Part shown: positions 1 to 8,079 of the stretch, in pieces
Layout of the letters: every line of letters starts with the position of its first letter
How positions within the stretch are numbered: the first letter of the stretch is position 1
Program-made: the position numbers and the translations under genes
From: Arthrobacter sp. B6
Lineage (GTDB): Bacteria > Actinomycetota > Actinomycetes > Actinomycetales > Micrococcaceae
Assembly (NCBI RefSeq): GCF_001663775.1
Contig: NZ_KV467168.1
Span: 2,780,780-2,844,779 of the forward strand
Reading direction: 5' to 3'
DNA: 64,000 bases
The notes under the pieces: generated by a model
The model's database searches: none
What the model was told of the DNA's origin: nothing
Seen by the model: only the letters and a program-made list of their open reading frames with translations

Positions 1-1041
1 CTTAAGCTTGAGCAGATCGAGACCCAGACCCGGCCGTGCCTGGAGAACTCGGAGCTGCTCAAACAGATCAGGGCCGGGCGGCTGCTTGCCGACCAGGCAG
101 CACGCAAAAACGGCGCCCGGGTAGCCGCACTGGCCACTTCTCCGCTCGGGTCCACCACCCACACCACTCCGGACCCGCGATACGCGCGGATGCTGGAGCG
201 GTATGGCCTGACTGCGCAGGAGCAGCTGACGTGTGGTTTCCACGTCCATACCTACATCGAGTCGCCGGACGAAGGCGTGGCCGTGCTCGACAGAATCCGG
301 GACAAGCTGGCGGTCCTGACCGCCCTGAGTGCCAATTCGCCGTTCTGGAACGGGATTCCCACGGGATTTGAGAGTTACCGCACGCAGGCCTGGAACCGCT
401 GGCCCACGGCCGGCCCGTCCGGTATCTACGGCACGTACTCGGCGTACCGGCGCGTGGTAACCCGCCTGCTGGACAGCGGCGTGATGCTGGATGAGGGCAT
501 GCTTTACTTCGACGCCCGGCTGTCGCGGAACCACCCCACCGTGGAGGTCCGGGTGGCCGACGTCTGCCTTCGGGCAGAGGATGCAGCCCTGATCGCGGTG
601 CTGGTGCGTGCGATGGTGGAATCGGCCAGCAGGGAATGGCGCGACGGCGTCGACCCCGCGCCGGTGCCCACTGTCCTGCTTCGGATGGCCGCCTGGCAGG
701 CGAGCAGCAGCGGGTTGAGTGGCGAACTGCTGGATTTCGGGACCTTCCGGCCAGCTCCTGCCGTCGACGTGGTGCGTTCCCTGGTGGATTACCTGGCGCC
801 GGTGCTCACCGAACAGAACGAGCTGTCCCTGGCCCGGCAGGGCGTTGAGGACATTATTGCCCGCGGAACAGGGGCGGCGGAGCAGCGTCGGGTTTGGGAC
901 TCGGTCATCGAAAAATCACCGCCCGACGACGGCGGGCTGGCGGCCGTAGTCGCCCACGCCGTCGCTGTCACGATGCGTGGAGCATCCGGCCTGACGAACG
1001 GGGACGAAGCCCCCGAACTGCTGAGGGTGCGTCAGTCCTAA
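1..1041 (+). CDS. carboxylate-amine ligase, YbdK/GCS2 family (5' truncated)
   Basis: The reading frame is open from the first base, so the start lies upstream of the window and about 346 codons are visible. The segment [15 protein letters not shown], near residue 75 of the visible part, matches the conserved CG-H-H core of the glutamate-cysteine ligase type 2 (YbdK) family. The downstream [16 protein letters not shown] and [12 protein letters not shown] segments also fit that family. These enzymes are ATP-grasp-like ligases with weak glutamate-cysteine ligase activity in vitro, and their cellular substrate is often unknown. The gene ends just before a strong palindromic repeat that could act as its terminator. 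Confidence 0.85.
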   Translation, partial: LKLEQIETQTRPCLENSELLKQIRAGRLLADQAARKNGARVAALATSPLGSTTHTTPDPRYARMLERYGLTAQEQLTCGFHVHTYIESPDEGVAVLDRIRDKLAVLTALSANSPFWNGIPTGFESYRTQAWNRWPTAGPSGIYGTYSAYRRVVTRLLDSGVMLDEGMLYFDARLSRNHPTVEVRVADVCLRAEDAALIAVLVRAMVESASREWRDGVDPAPVPTVLLRMAAWQASSSGLSGELLDFGTFRPAPAVDVVRSLVDYLAPVLTEQNELSLARQGVEDIIARGTGAAEQRRVWDSVIEKSPPDDGGLAAVVAHAVAVTMRGASGLTNGDEAPELLRVRQS

Positions 1042-1072
1042 CTGCGTGCGCCGGGTTATGTGTGTCCGGACA

Positions 1073-1198
1073 GCGCGAACGTACAGTTGAGGCCCTGGGG
1101 CCTCATAAATTGAGGGCCTCAACTGTACGTTCGCGCCAAGGGGAGGGCCTTAACTGTACGTTCGCGCCAAGGGGAGGGCCTTAACTGTACGTTGGCGC
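1073..1198. repeat. palindromic intergenic repeat, family A (TGTACGTTCGCGC), with tandem half-copies
   Basis: A perfect 24-bp inverted repeat (arms 1073-1096 and 1113-1136) encloses a 16-nt loop. The right arm carries the core CTGTACGTTCGCGC. It is followed by two direct 31-bp units (1137-1167 and 1168-1198) that each repeat the right arm with small changes. Related copies lie at 3961-4025 and 49361-49430. The position between converging genes suggests a terminator-like role. The last unit runs into the end of the next gene on the minus strand. Confidence 0.85.
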
Positions 1199-1834
1199 AA
1201 AGGGGAGGGGGTCTGTAGCGTCTTCGACCGGGGTCACGGTTTCCTGGTAGCGCATCAGCTGGGCGCCTACAGCGGCCTCTACCAGGTAGAACACAAACGG
1301 CGGGATGTCCTTTGTTCCCGCCAGGATGAGGCCAAAGGCCGGGGCGCTCGCAGCCGCGGTGATGCCGGCCCAGGGTTTCAACGGCGAAAGCAGCAGCCCC
1401 GCGCCGAGTGCCGCCAATGCGCAGATGTGCAGGCCCGAGTAGGTCAGGAATGGCCAGTTGGGACCCCGCCGGTAGGCGAATTTCTCCACGTCCGATGCGC
1501 GGTCCGCAAGGGCAGCGACGAAAAGCGGTGCGCCCGCGACAAGGGCGGCTGCTGCCCCGGAGGCCAGGGTCTTGGCGGGGCCGGACCTGATGGCCTGGGC
1601 GAACCGGACGAAGCCGACGGGCACGGCCGCTGTGCCGGCCGCCGCCAGGAACTGCCCTGCAATCCACAATCCCCGGCTGCGCTGCAGCATCGCCAGCCTG
1701 GCCGCCGGGTCCTTCGTGGCGTGGACCATCCCCACAAAGGAAACCCCCACTCCCCAGCAGCAGCTCGCCGCGACGACAACGGCTCCTGCCCTTTGATAAG
1801 GCGTGTTGCTGTTCACTGCCTGCTTTTCATACAT
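1181..1834 (-). CDS. hypothetical integral membrane protein
   Basis: A 217-residue protein with about six hydrophobic stretches (for example VVVAASCCWGVGVSFVGMV near the N-terminus and LHICALAALGAGLLL in the second half), so very probably an inner-membrane protein. I do not recognise a family. The last residues, APTYS, and the stop codon are encoded by the terminal unit of the family A repeat, which suggests that the repeat landed on and re-ended this gene. No obvious operon partner: the next gene upstream on the same strand is about 145 bp away. Confidence 0.6.
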   Translation of the reverse strand: MYEKQAVNSNTPYQRAGAVVVAASCCWGVGVSFVGMVHATKDPAARLAMLQRSRGLWIAGQFLAAAGTAAVPVGFVRFAQAIRSGPAKTLASGAAAALVAGAPLFVAALADRASDVEKFAYRRGPNWPFLTYSGLHICALAALGAGLLLSPLKPWAGITAAASAPAFGLILAGTKDIPPFVFYLVEAAVGAQLMRYQETVTPVEDATDPLPFAPTYS

Positions 1835-1980
1835 GGCTGGCTCCCGGTCCGGCGGATGCGTTGGCCCAGCAACATCGCGGTGGTGACCATGAAGCTACGC
1901 CGCAGTGCCGCCGCGGTCAACAGGCTGCGGGGCCAGCAGGCTCGGCGGCCGACGGCGGGAGCTGCGGTGGGTGCCGGCGG

Positions 1981-2604
1981 TCAGGCGCCGACTGCCAGGC
2001 GCACTCCCAAGGCGAGCATCACCACTGCGATGAGCCCGTCAAGGAGACGCCACGACGATGGCCGCGCGAAGAACGGACGCAGGATCCGCGCCCCGAACCC
2101 CAGCGCGCTGAACCATGCGGTGCTGGCAGCGATCGCGCCAGCCCCGAACCACCACCGCAGATCCTGGGTCTGCTGATTGGCCACCGATCCGAGCAGCAGC
2201 ACGGTGTCCAAGTAAACGTGCGGGTTGAGCCAGGTCAGGGCCAGTACGGTGGAGATGGCTGCCCCGGCACTGAGGGCATTCTGCCGGCCGGATGTTGTCA
2301 GCGCGCCCGGGCGGATCGCCCGCCGGGCTGCCATGGCGGCATAGCCCACCAGGAAAGCGGCTCCGGCATACCGCGCCACGTGCACCACCGCCGGACTCGC
2401 CTCAAGGAGTGCCCCGATGCCCGCGATGCCCGCGGCAATGAGGAGTGCGTCGGAGACAGTGCAGACCAGAACGACGGCGGCCACATGCTCGCCCCGGATG
2501 CCCTGCCGCAGGACAAAGGCGTTCTGGCTGCCAATGGCCACTATGAGCGCCAGCCCAGTACCAAAGCCGAGCAGCGTGGGGCCAAGAAGTTCAATCAGAT
2601 CCAT
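1981..2604 (-). CDS. lysE: LysE/ArgO-type basic amino acid exporter
   Basis: A 207-residue membrane protein. The segment GLALIVAIGSQNAFVLRQGI near the N-terminus is the hallmark of the LysE/ArgO exporters, and ALTWLNPHVYLDT in the middle is the second conserved motif. Family members export lysine and/or arginine using the proton gradient, with about six membrane spans. I chose the ATG at 2604 (MDLIELLG) because it gives the usual family N-terminus; a longer upstream frame would run through the promoter. It is divergent from a LysR regulator, the standard lysE/lysG arrangement. Confidence 0.88.
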   Translation of the reverse strand: MDLIELLGPTLLGFGTGLALIVAIGSQNAFVLRQGIRGEHVAAVVLVCTVSDALLIAAGIAGIGALLEASPAVVHVARYAGAAFLVGYAAMAARRAIRPGALTTSGRQNALSAGAAISTVLALTWLNPHVYLDTVLLLGSVANQQTQDLRWWFGAGAIAASTAWFSALGFGARILRPFFARPSSWRLLDGLIAVVMLALGVRLAVGA

Positions 2605-2673
2605 ACTGTCCAACGTAGGGCGGGGCCTATGATTACTCCAGCTAAACAATTTTACGCATCATAAGGAAAGCTA
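2605..2673. promoter_or_regulatory. divergent promoter/operator between lysE and lysG
   Basis: A 69-bp spacer, clearly more AT-rich than its surroundings, separates the two divergent starts. It contains the inverted pair ATGAT (2629-2633) and ATCAT (2658-2662) and a good ribosome site (AAGGAAAG) for the regulator. By analogy with LysG/ArgP systems it should hold the regulator-binding site, but the exact site cannot be fixed from one sequence. Confidence 0.5.
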
Positions 2674-3576
2674 ATGAGATCCTTCCAGTTTGAGCAGCTT
2701 CGCACCTACGCAGCAGTGGTCGATGAAGGAACCCTCGAGGCGGCGGCCCGGAGCCTGGTTGTCACGCCGTCGGCAGTCTCCCAGCGGCTGAAAGCAATGG
2801 AGGACGCGGCCGGACAGGTCCTGCTGCAGCGCACCAACCCCGTCCGGCCCACGCCCGCGGGGGAAGCCGTCCTGCGGTTCGCCCGGCAGGTCCGGCAACT
2901 CGAATGGGACGCCTTCCGGGAACTCGGCGACAGCAGGGACATACCGAGCACGCCCATTCCGGTGGTGGTGAACGCCGATTCGCTGTCTGCATGGTTCCTG
3001 CCGGCGCTGGCAAGTCTTCCGCCTGAGCTGGGCGCTTTCTTTGAACTCCACAGGGAGGATGAACAGCATTCCGCGCAGCTGCTGCGCACCGGGACGGTGA
3101 TGGCCGCGGTGACCGCAACCCCCGAGCCGGTCCAGGGGTGCAGCGTGGAACCGCTGGGTGCGATGAGGTATCGCGCGGTGGCCAGCCCCGGCTACGTCCG
3201 TCGCTGGTGGCCGGATGGGCCGGACCTTACCGCGGGCAGCCTTGCACCGGTGGTGGATTTTGACCGCAAGGATGACCTTCAGGAGGGGTTTTTCCGCAAG
3301 CTCACCGGCGCCCCACTGAACGCACCGCGGCACTATGTGCCGTCGTCGGCCGAATTTGCGCAGGCCATCCGGCTGGGGCTGGGCTGGGGCGTGTTGCCGG
3401 AGCAGCAGTGCCTGGCCGACATCCAGGGCGGCGAACTCGTTGAGCTGGCGCCCGCCGAGCCTGTGGATGTGTCGCTGTACTGGCAACGGTGGAAGATCGA
3501 CTCGCCGGTGCTCAACCGGCTCTCCGTCGCGGTCCGGGAGACGGCAGCCCGGCAGCTCCGCCAGCCAGGAACCTGA
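2674..3576 (+). CDS. lysG: LysR-type regulator, LysG/ArgP family
   Basis: A 300-residue LysR-family regulator. The N-terminal helix-turn-helix covers about residues 5-65 (LRTYAAVVDEGTLEAAARSLVVTPSAVSQRLKAME split over two segments), followed by a substrate-binding-like effector domain. The N-terminal MRSFQFEQLRTYAAVVDEGT and the pairing with a divergent LysE exporter identify it as the LysG/ArgP (IciA) subgroup. That subgroup senses lysine or arginine and activates export when the amino acid accumulates. Start ATG has AAGGAAAG at a good distance. Confidence 0.88.
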   Translation: MRSFQFEQLRTYAAVVDEGTLEAAARSLVVTPSAVSQRLKAMEDAAGQVLLQRTNPVRPTPAGEAVLRFARQVRQLEWDAFRELGDSRDIPSTPIPVVVNADSLSAWFLPALASLPPELGAFFELHREDEQHSAQLLRTGTVMAAVTATPEPVQGCSVEPLGAMRYRAVASPGYVRRWWPDGPDLTAGSLAPVVDFDRKDDLQEGFFRKLTGAPLNAPRHYVPSSAEFAQAIRLGLGWGVLPEQQCLADIQGGELVELAPAEPVDVSLYWQRWKIDSPVLNRLSVAVRETAARQLRQPGT

Positions 3577-3642
3577 CGCGGCCAGGCGCTTGCCGGCCAC
3601 GACTGGGATGCGTGCGGCAAGGTGCCATGCCATACTCAGCCC

Positions 3643-3948
3643 GTGACGTCGTCGTATTTCTTCCGGGCCGAATTGTGGCACTACCCCGGAGAAGCGGGCT
3701 GGCATTTCCTTACCCTCCCGGCGGAAGTTGCCGACGACCTCCGCGAGGAAGCAGCAGCGGTCCGGAAGGGTTTTGGCTCGGTGAAGGTCACGGCGGAAAT
3801 CTCCGGCCACACGTGGCAGACTTCGGTATTCCCTGACAGCAAAAGCGGCTCCTACCTGCTGCCCGTCAAGAAAGCCGTCAGGACTGCGGCCCGTATCAGT
3901 GCCGGGGACGAAGTGGTTGTCAGCCTCGTTCTACACGACGCCGCATAG
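3643..3948 (+). CDS. DUF1905 domain protein
   Basis: A small protein of about 101 residues. The pattern FFRAELWHYPGEAGWHFLTLP followed by GFGSVKVTAEISGHTWQTSVFP and SYLLPVKKAVR is typical of DUF1905, a small beta-barrel-like domain of unknown role. Start is either GTG at 3643 (VTSSYFF), preferred because the family domain begins just after it, or GTG at 3622. It ends 12 bp before the palindromic repeat at 3961. Confidence 0.75.
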   Translation: MTSSYFFRAELWHYPGEAGWHFLTLPAEVADDLREEAAAVRKGFGSVKVTAEISGHTWQTSVFPDSKSGSYLLPVKKAVRTAARISAGDEVVVSLVLHDAA

Positions 3949-3960
3949 CCCGACCTCCCT

Positions 3961-4025
3961 GCGCGAACGTACATTTGTGGCCCCAAGAAGCGCGAGAACT
4001 AAGGGCCACAAGTGTACGTTCGCGC
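3961..4025. repeat. palindromic intergenic repeat, family A
   Basis: Arms at 3961-3983 and 4003-4025 (23 bp, one mismatch) enclose a 19-nt loop. The core is again TGTACGTTCGCGC at the right end and its complement at the left. It fills the gap between two converging genes, ending 3 bp before the metZ stop codon, so a bidirectional terminator role is plausible. Confidence 0.85.
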
Positions 4026-4028
4026 GGG

Positions 4029-5237
4029 TCAGATCTGTTTGAGCGCCTGCTCCAGGTCGCCGATGAGGTCGTCGGCGTCCTCCAGGCCCACGGACAGCCG
4101 CACCACCCCGTCGCTGAGCCCGATGGCCGCGCGGCCTTCAGGGCCCATGGCGCGGTGCGTGGTGGTGGCCGGGTGGGTGATGAGGGACTTGGCGTCGCCC
4201 AGGTTGTTGGAGATGTCGATGATCCGCAGGGCGTCCAGCAGTGCAAAGGCGGCGTCCTTGCCGGAGCGTCCGCCGGCCGTCGCCAATTCCAAGGTGAGGA
4301 CAGTGCCGCCGGCCTTCATCTGCTTGGCAGCGAGCTCGTACTGGGGATGGGATTTCAGCAGCGGGTACTTGACCCAGCTGACGGCGGGCTGCTGTTCGAG
4401 CCATTCGGCAAGCCGCAATGCGGTGGCGGAGGAGTGGTTCACGCGAAGTGCCATCGTCTCCAGGCCCTTGGTGAGTACCCAGGCGTTGAAGGGGGACAGT
4501 GACGGGCCGGTGTGCCGCATCAGCTGCTTGACCGGTCCGTCGATGAATTCCTTGGTGCCCAGGATTGCCCCGCCCATGACCCGGCCTTGGCCGTCGATGT
4601 GCTTGGTGCCGGAGTAGACAATGACGTCCGCGCCGAACTGGCCGCAGCGCTGCAGCAGTGGGGTGGCAAAGACGTTGTCGACGACGACGGTGGCGCCGGC
4701 GGCGTGCGCCAGCTCGCTGACCGCGGCGATGTCAACGATTTCCTGCATCGGGTTGGACGGCGATTCGAAGAACACCGCCGTGGTGGGCTCCGACAGGGCG
4801 GCACGCCACTGCTCCAGGTCCGGTCCGTCGACGAATACAGTTTCCACGCCCCAGCGCGGCAGGATCTCGTTCAGGATCACAAAGCAGGAGCCGAACAGGG
4901 ACCGGGCTGCCACCACGCGGTCGCCGGCGGCCAGTAGGGCACCGAGGGCGGTGAACACAGCGGACATGCCCGACGCCGTCGCGAAGCACGCCTCGGTGCC
5001 TTCAAGCAGGCGGAGCCGTTCCTGGAACGTGGCAACGGACGGGTTGCCGTACCGCGAGTAGACAAAGCGTTCGTCCTCGCCCGTGAAGGCGCGTTCGGCG
5101 GCGGCGGCGGACTCGTAGACGAATCCGGAGTTCAGGAACACTGGCTCGGTTGTCTCCTGGAAGTTGGTGCGGTCCAGCCCGCCGCGGACGGCCTGGGTGT
5201 TCGGGCTCCATCCGGCGGCATCTTCGTTGAAGGTCAC
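4029..5237 (-). CDS. metZ: O-succinylhomoserine sulfhydrylase (Cys/Met metabolism PLP enzyme)
   Basis: A 402-residue PLP enzyme of the cystathionine gamma-synthase superfamily. Residues VYSGTKHIDGQGRVMGG hold the PLP lysine, and SRYGNPSVATFQERL is the conserved N-terminal phosphate/substrate region. The N-terminus (NTQAVRGGLDRTNFQETTEPVFLNSGFVYESA) is the MetZ type, which makes homocysteine directly from O-succinylhomoserine and sulfide. The start is a GTG directly after the rhodanese stop codon (TAAGTG), implying translational coupling. It is last in a three-gene operon led by a SAM-riboswitch-like element, consistent with methionine control. Confidence 0.9.
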   Translation of the reverse strand: MTFNEDAAGWSPNTQAVRGGLDRTNFQETTEPVFLNSGFVYESAAAAERAFTGEDERFVYSRYGNPSVATFQERLRLLEGTEACFATASGMSAVFTALGALLAAGDRVVAARSLFGSCFVILNEILPRWGVETVFVDGPDLEQWRAALSEPTTAVFFESPSNPMQEIVDIAAVSELAHAAGATVVVDNVFATPLLQRCGQFGADVIVYSGTKHIDGQGRVMGGAILGTKEFIDGPVKQLMRHTGPSLSPFNAWVLTKGLETMALRVNHSSATALRLAEWLEQQPAVSWVKYPLLKSHPQYELAAKQMKAGGTVLTLELATAGGRSGKDAAFALLDALRIIDISNNLGDAKSLITHPATTTHRAMGPEGRAAIGLSDGVVRLSVGLEDADDLIGDLEQALKQI

Positions 5238-5648
5238 TTAGTTCTTTCCCAGGTTGGTTGGCAGGCCGCGGTTCTTCCAGCCGTTGACGGTGCGCTCGCC
5301 GTAGCGGTCCGGCTCCCCTTCGAAGCCCTCCAGGACGTTGTAGGAGGTGAACCCGGCCTGCGTCGCGGCGACGGCGGCGGAGATGGAGCGCTGGCCTGAG
5401 CGGCAGATGAACAGCAGTTCGGTGCCGCTGTCCTCCGGCGCCTGCCGCGTCAGGTCGGTAATGAAGTCCGGGTTGGGAATGCCGCCGGGGAAGGTCCACT
5501 GGATGAACAGGGGATCGTTATCCGTGGCCTTGGTGTCCGGGATGCCGATGTGTGCCCATTCACCTTCGGTGCGGACATCCACCAGGATGGCGCCCTGCTC
5601 CAGTTTGGTCCAGGCCTCCTGCGGGGTGAGGTCTCCGGCGTAGCTCAT
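5238..5648 (-). CDS. rhodanese-like sulfurtransferase
   Basis: A 136-residue single-domain rhodanese. The active loop is CRSGQRS with the catalytic cysteine, and the N-terminal ILVDVRTEGEWAHIG is the usual rhodanese entry motif. Such proteins move sulfane sulfur. Its place between DUF1737 and metZ suggests it handles sulfur for homocysteine synthesis, which is inference. Its ATG overlaps the stop of the upstream gene by 4 bp (ATGA). Confidence 0.88.
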   Translation of the reverse strand: MSYAGDLTPQEAWTKLEQGAILVDVRTEGEWAHIGIPDTKATDNDPLFIQWTFPGGIPNPDFITDLTRQAPEDSGTELLFICRSGQRSISAAVAATQAGFTSYNVLEGFEGEPDRYGERTVNGWKNRGLPTNLGKN

Positions 5649-5923
5649 GCGTGGCCCTCGCCGGCAAACTCGAGGTCCTCGCCGGGGAATTCAAGCTCGT
5701 CCACAGCGCTGGCCACGGCGGCGTCGGCGGAGGCTATGGCGGCGGGAAGGACCAGGGCCTGCGCCACAATGGCATTGCTGCCGTTAAAGGTGACGGCGGG
5801 GCTTCCGTGCAACACGTAGCCCTCGGCCAGGGCCGTGGAAATCCGTTCGCAGAAAGTGCGGTCATCCGGCCCAGTGATGAGGCGGTAGGACAGTTTTTCT
5901 TCAGGGGCAGGTGCGTCAGACAC
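5645..5923 (-). CDS. DUF1737 domain protein
   Basis: A 92-residue protein. YRLITGPDDRTFCERISTAL followed by EGYVLHGSPAVTFNG matches DUF1737, a small domain often found beside metZ/rhodanese genes in actinobacteria. It is first in the sulfur operon, with GGAGATCC-type ribosome site just upstream. Function unknown; a role in sulfur or methionine metabolism is guessed only from the operon. Confidence 0.75.
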   Translation of the reverse strand: MSDAPAPEEKLSYRLITGPDDRTFCERISTALAEGYVLHGSPAVTFNGSNAIVAQALVLPAAIASADAAVASAVDELEFPGEDLEFAGEGHA

Positions 5924-5969
5924 GACGGATCTCCTTCTCTCACGCTTGCAACTCGAATGGGTCGATATG

Positions 5970-6056
5970 CCGAGTATTCACCTGAGGCACCCCGCCGCGA
6001 AAGGGAGGGTTGCCGACCGGCCAGTCAGGGCTTGGCGCCGGTTCTCAAGACTCCCC
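5970..6056 (-). promoter_or_regulatory. SAM-IV-like riboswitch leader of the DUF1737-rhodanese-metZ operon
   Basis: Read on the minus strand, this leader has in order GAGTCTTGAGAACCGGCGCC, CAAGCCCTGACTGG, CCGGTCGGCAACCCTCC, CGCGGCGGGGTGCC and GGTGAATACTC. The CGGCAACCCTCC-GCGG(C)GGGGTGCC-GGTGA series is the conserved SAM-binding core of actinobacterial SAM-I/IV-type riboswitches. GAGT and ACTC at the ends can close the P1 stem. It lies about 50-130 nt upstream of the first gene of a homocysteine-forming operon, exactly where such a switch is expected. The subclass call (IV) is from memory of the actinobacterial consensus. Confidence 0.8.
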
Positions 6057-6158
6057 AAAAACGTAGCACTTGGCCCGCCCGGCCGCACCGCCGCTGTCGT
6101 CATGTTCCGTAACCAACACGTGCTTCCACCCCCGGTAGCCGGACGGCACAATCGATGT

Positions 6159-6653
6159 ATGGGGAAATCTGGGCGGGGTCCGGGTGCGTGTTTGAGGGCA
6201 GTCGCGGCTTTCGTCGCCGTGGCAGCGGTGGCCTTCGGACTGGGCGGTTGCCGGGACGTATTCGCGCCGCCGCCGTGCATGCCGCCCGCGTACACCGTGA
6301 CGCCGTCCAAAGCCAAGCCCGGCGACGCCGTCACGGTCAGCGCGCCCGACACCACCTGCGGTGCCCGCTATGGCGAGGGTGCGCAGATCCAGGTGAGGCT
6401 CAGGGACGCGATGGGAACCACCGTGCTGGAGGAGCTCGCTCCCATGACCGACGACGGCGGCTTCACCTTTGTGTTCACCGTGCCGCCGGCCACGGGTCCC
6501 GGAAAGGCCGCCGTGGTGGCGTATCCGTACAACCTGGATTGGTGCGACGACACCGGGGTCAACAACAGGGCCGCCGGGCCCCGGACCCTTGTCCTGGTTT
6601 CGTGTGCCGAGCCCATGGTGCCGCTGGTGGTACTGGACGCTGCCGGCGGGTGA
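6159..6653 (+). CDS. putative secreted lipoprotein, unknown function
   Basis: A 164-residue protein beginning MGKSGRGPG, with a hydrophobic signal segment (ACLRAVAAFVAVAAVAFGLGGC). The lipobox is LGGC, so the mature protein should start at that Cys and be lipid-anchored outside the membrane. The mature part begins with a PPAYTVTPSKAKPGDAVTVSAPDTTCG segment that resembles an Ig-like beta-sandwich opening. I chose the ATG at 6159 because it places the signal peptide at the very N-terminus. Promoter and operon partners are not evident. Confidence 0.65.
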   Translation: MGKSGRGPGACLRAVAAFVAVAAVAFGLGGCRDVFAPPPCMPPAYTVTPSKAKPGDAVTVSAPDTTCGARYGEGAQIQVRLRDAMGTTVLEELAPMTDDGGFTFVFTVPPATGPGKAAVVAYPYNLDWCDDTGVNNRAAGPRTLVLVSCAEPMVPLVVLDAAGG

Positions 6654-6684
6654 GCGGGCTAATGCCCGGACGGGCTACGGGGCC

Positions 6685-7911
6685 TTAGGCCCTGAGGATC
6701 AGGGCTTCGCCCTGGCCGCCGCCGCCGCACAGGGCAACAACGCCCGTGCCGCCGCCGCGCCGTTTCAGCGCCAGGGCCTGGTGCAGCACCAGCCTCGCCC
6801 CGGAGGCGCCCACCGGGTGGCCCAGTGCGATGGCACCGCCGTCGGCATTAATCTTCTCCGCTGAGATCCCCAGATCCTGGGCGGACTGGATGATCACCGA
6901 GGCGAACGCCTCATTGATCTCCACGAGGTCCAGGTCCTCCACGGAAATCCCTTCAGCGTGAAGGGCCTTTTCGATGGCACGGGACGGCTGGGAATGCAGC
7001 GAACCGTCGGGCCCGGCCGTCTGGCCGTGGCTGCAGATCTCGGCAACCCAACTGAGCCCTGCCCGCTCGGCGGCGGCCTTGCTGGCCACCACGACGGCGG
7101 CCGCGCCGTCTGAGAGGGGAGACGCGGAGCCTGCCGTGATGGTGGCTGACTCAGCCGTGGAGAAGGCGGGCTTGAGCGCCGCGAGGGCCTCCGCCGTCGT
7201 ACCCGGCCTGATCCCCTCATCTGAATCGACGGTGACGGCGGGGCCGCGGCGCTGCGGTATCTCAAGGGGAGCGATCTCCCCTGCCAGCAGCCCCGCGTCC
7301 CGCGCGGCTTCAGCCCGCTGGTGGGAGCGGGCGGCAACCTTGTCCTGTTCCTGGCGGCTGATGCCCCGCTCCGCGTTGCCCGCGTCGGTGGCCGCACCCA
7401 TGAGAACCCCGGAGACGGGATCCTGGAGGCCGTCGTAATTCAGCGCGTCCACCAGGGGCGCATCGCCGATGGCCACGCCGGAACGCAGGCGCTGCAGCAG
7501 GTGAGGGGCGTTGGTCATGGATTCCTGGCCTGCGGCAACGATGAAATCCGCCTCGCCGGCGCGGATCATCCGCGCTGCGTCGATCACGGCGGTCAGCCCG
7601 GAGAGGCAGAGCTTGTTGATGGTGACAGTGGGGACATCCCAGCCGATTCCTGCCGCCAGGCTGGCCTGGCGCGCCGGTCCCTGGCCCGCCCCCGCCTGGA
7701 TGACCTGGCCCACGATCACGGCCTGGACTTGCCCGGGCGATACACCGGAGCGTTCCAGCGCATGGCGGATTGCATGGGCGCCCAGGTCACTGCTGGAGAC
7801 GGACGCGAGGCTGCCGCGGAAGCGGCCGAAGGGGGTGCGTGCACCCCCGAGGATGACGGCGGTGCGGTCGCCGTTGGCGGGGGAACTGTTGGCTGAGGCG
7901 TCGTTGCCCAT
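6685..7911 (-). CDS. acetyl-CoA C-acetyltransferase (thiolase)
   Basis: A 408-residue thiolase. INKLCLSGLTAVIDAAR carries the nucleophilic cysteine; NEAFA, GGAIALGHPVGASGAR (active His) and CGGGGQGEA (second active Cys region) follow in the C-terminal half. It catalyses the reversible condensation of two acyl-CoA units. Biosynthetic or degradative use cannot be told from sequence. Start ATG at 7911 (MGNDAS) has the ribosome site AAAGGCAAC; the frame continues upstream but without a better start. Confidence 0.9.
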   Translation of the reverse strand: MGNDASANSSPANGDRTAVILGGARTPFGRFRGSLASVSSSDLGAHAIRHALERSGVSPGQVQAVIVGQVIQAGAGQGPARQASLAAGIGWDVPTVTINKLCLSGLTAVIDAARMIRAGEADFIVAAGQESMTNAPHLLQRLRSGVAIGDAPLVDALNYDGLQDPVSGVLMGAATDAGNAERGISRQEQDKVAARSHQRAEAARDAGLLAGEIAPLEIPQRRGPAVTVDSDEGIRPGTTAEALAALKPAFSTAESATITAGSASPLSDGAAAVVVASKAAAERAGLSWVAEICSHGQTAGPDGSLHSQPSRAIEKALHAEGISVEDLDLVEINEAFASVIIQSAQDLGISAEKINADGGAIALGHPVGASGARLVLHQALALKRRGGGTGVVALCGGGGQGEALILRA

Positions 7912-8079
7912 AATGTTGCCTTTCGGTAGTGCAGTCCGGCACTGCATCTGCCCTACGAGTCTCAGATTACCTGAGGCGGGTCCAAATCAGGAGCCATCCC
8001 ACGGGTACGCCAGCGGGGCGGAAGTCCCCTGTTCCCGCCCCCTGCGGACACTTTCTTGCATTTTTTGGACAACCGGGAA

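Noticed and set aside
1073..1198. Possible CRISPR array because of repeated 31-bp units
   Set aside because: Units are directly adjacent without unique spacers and the first is part of a palindrome. No cas genes are present.
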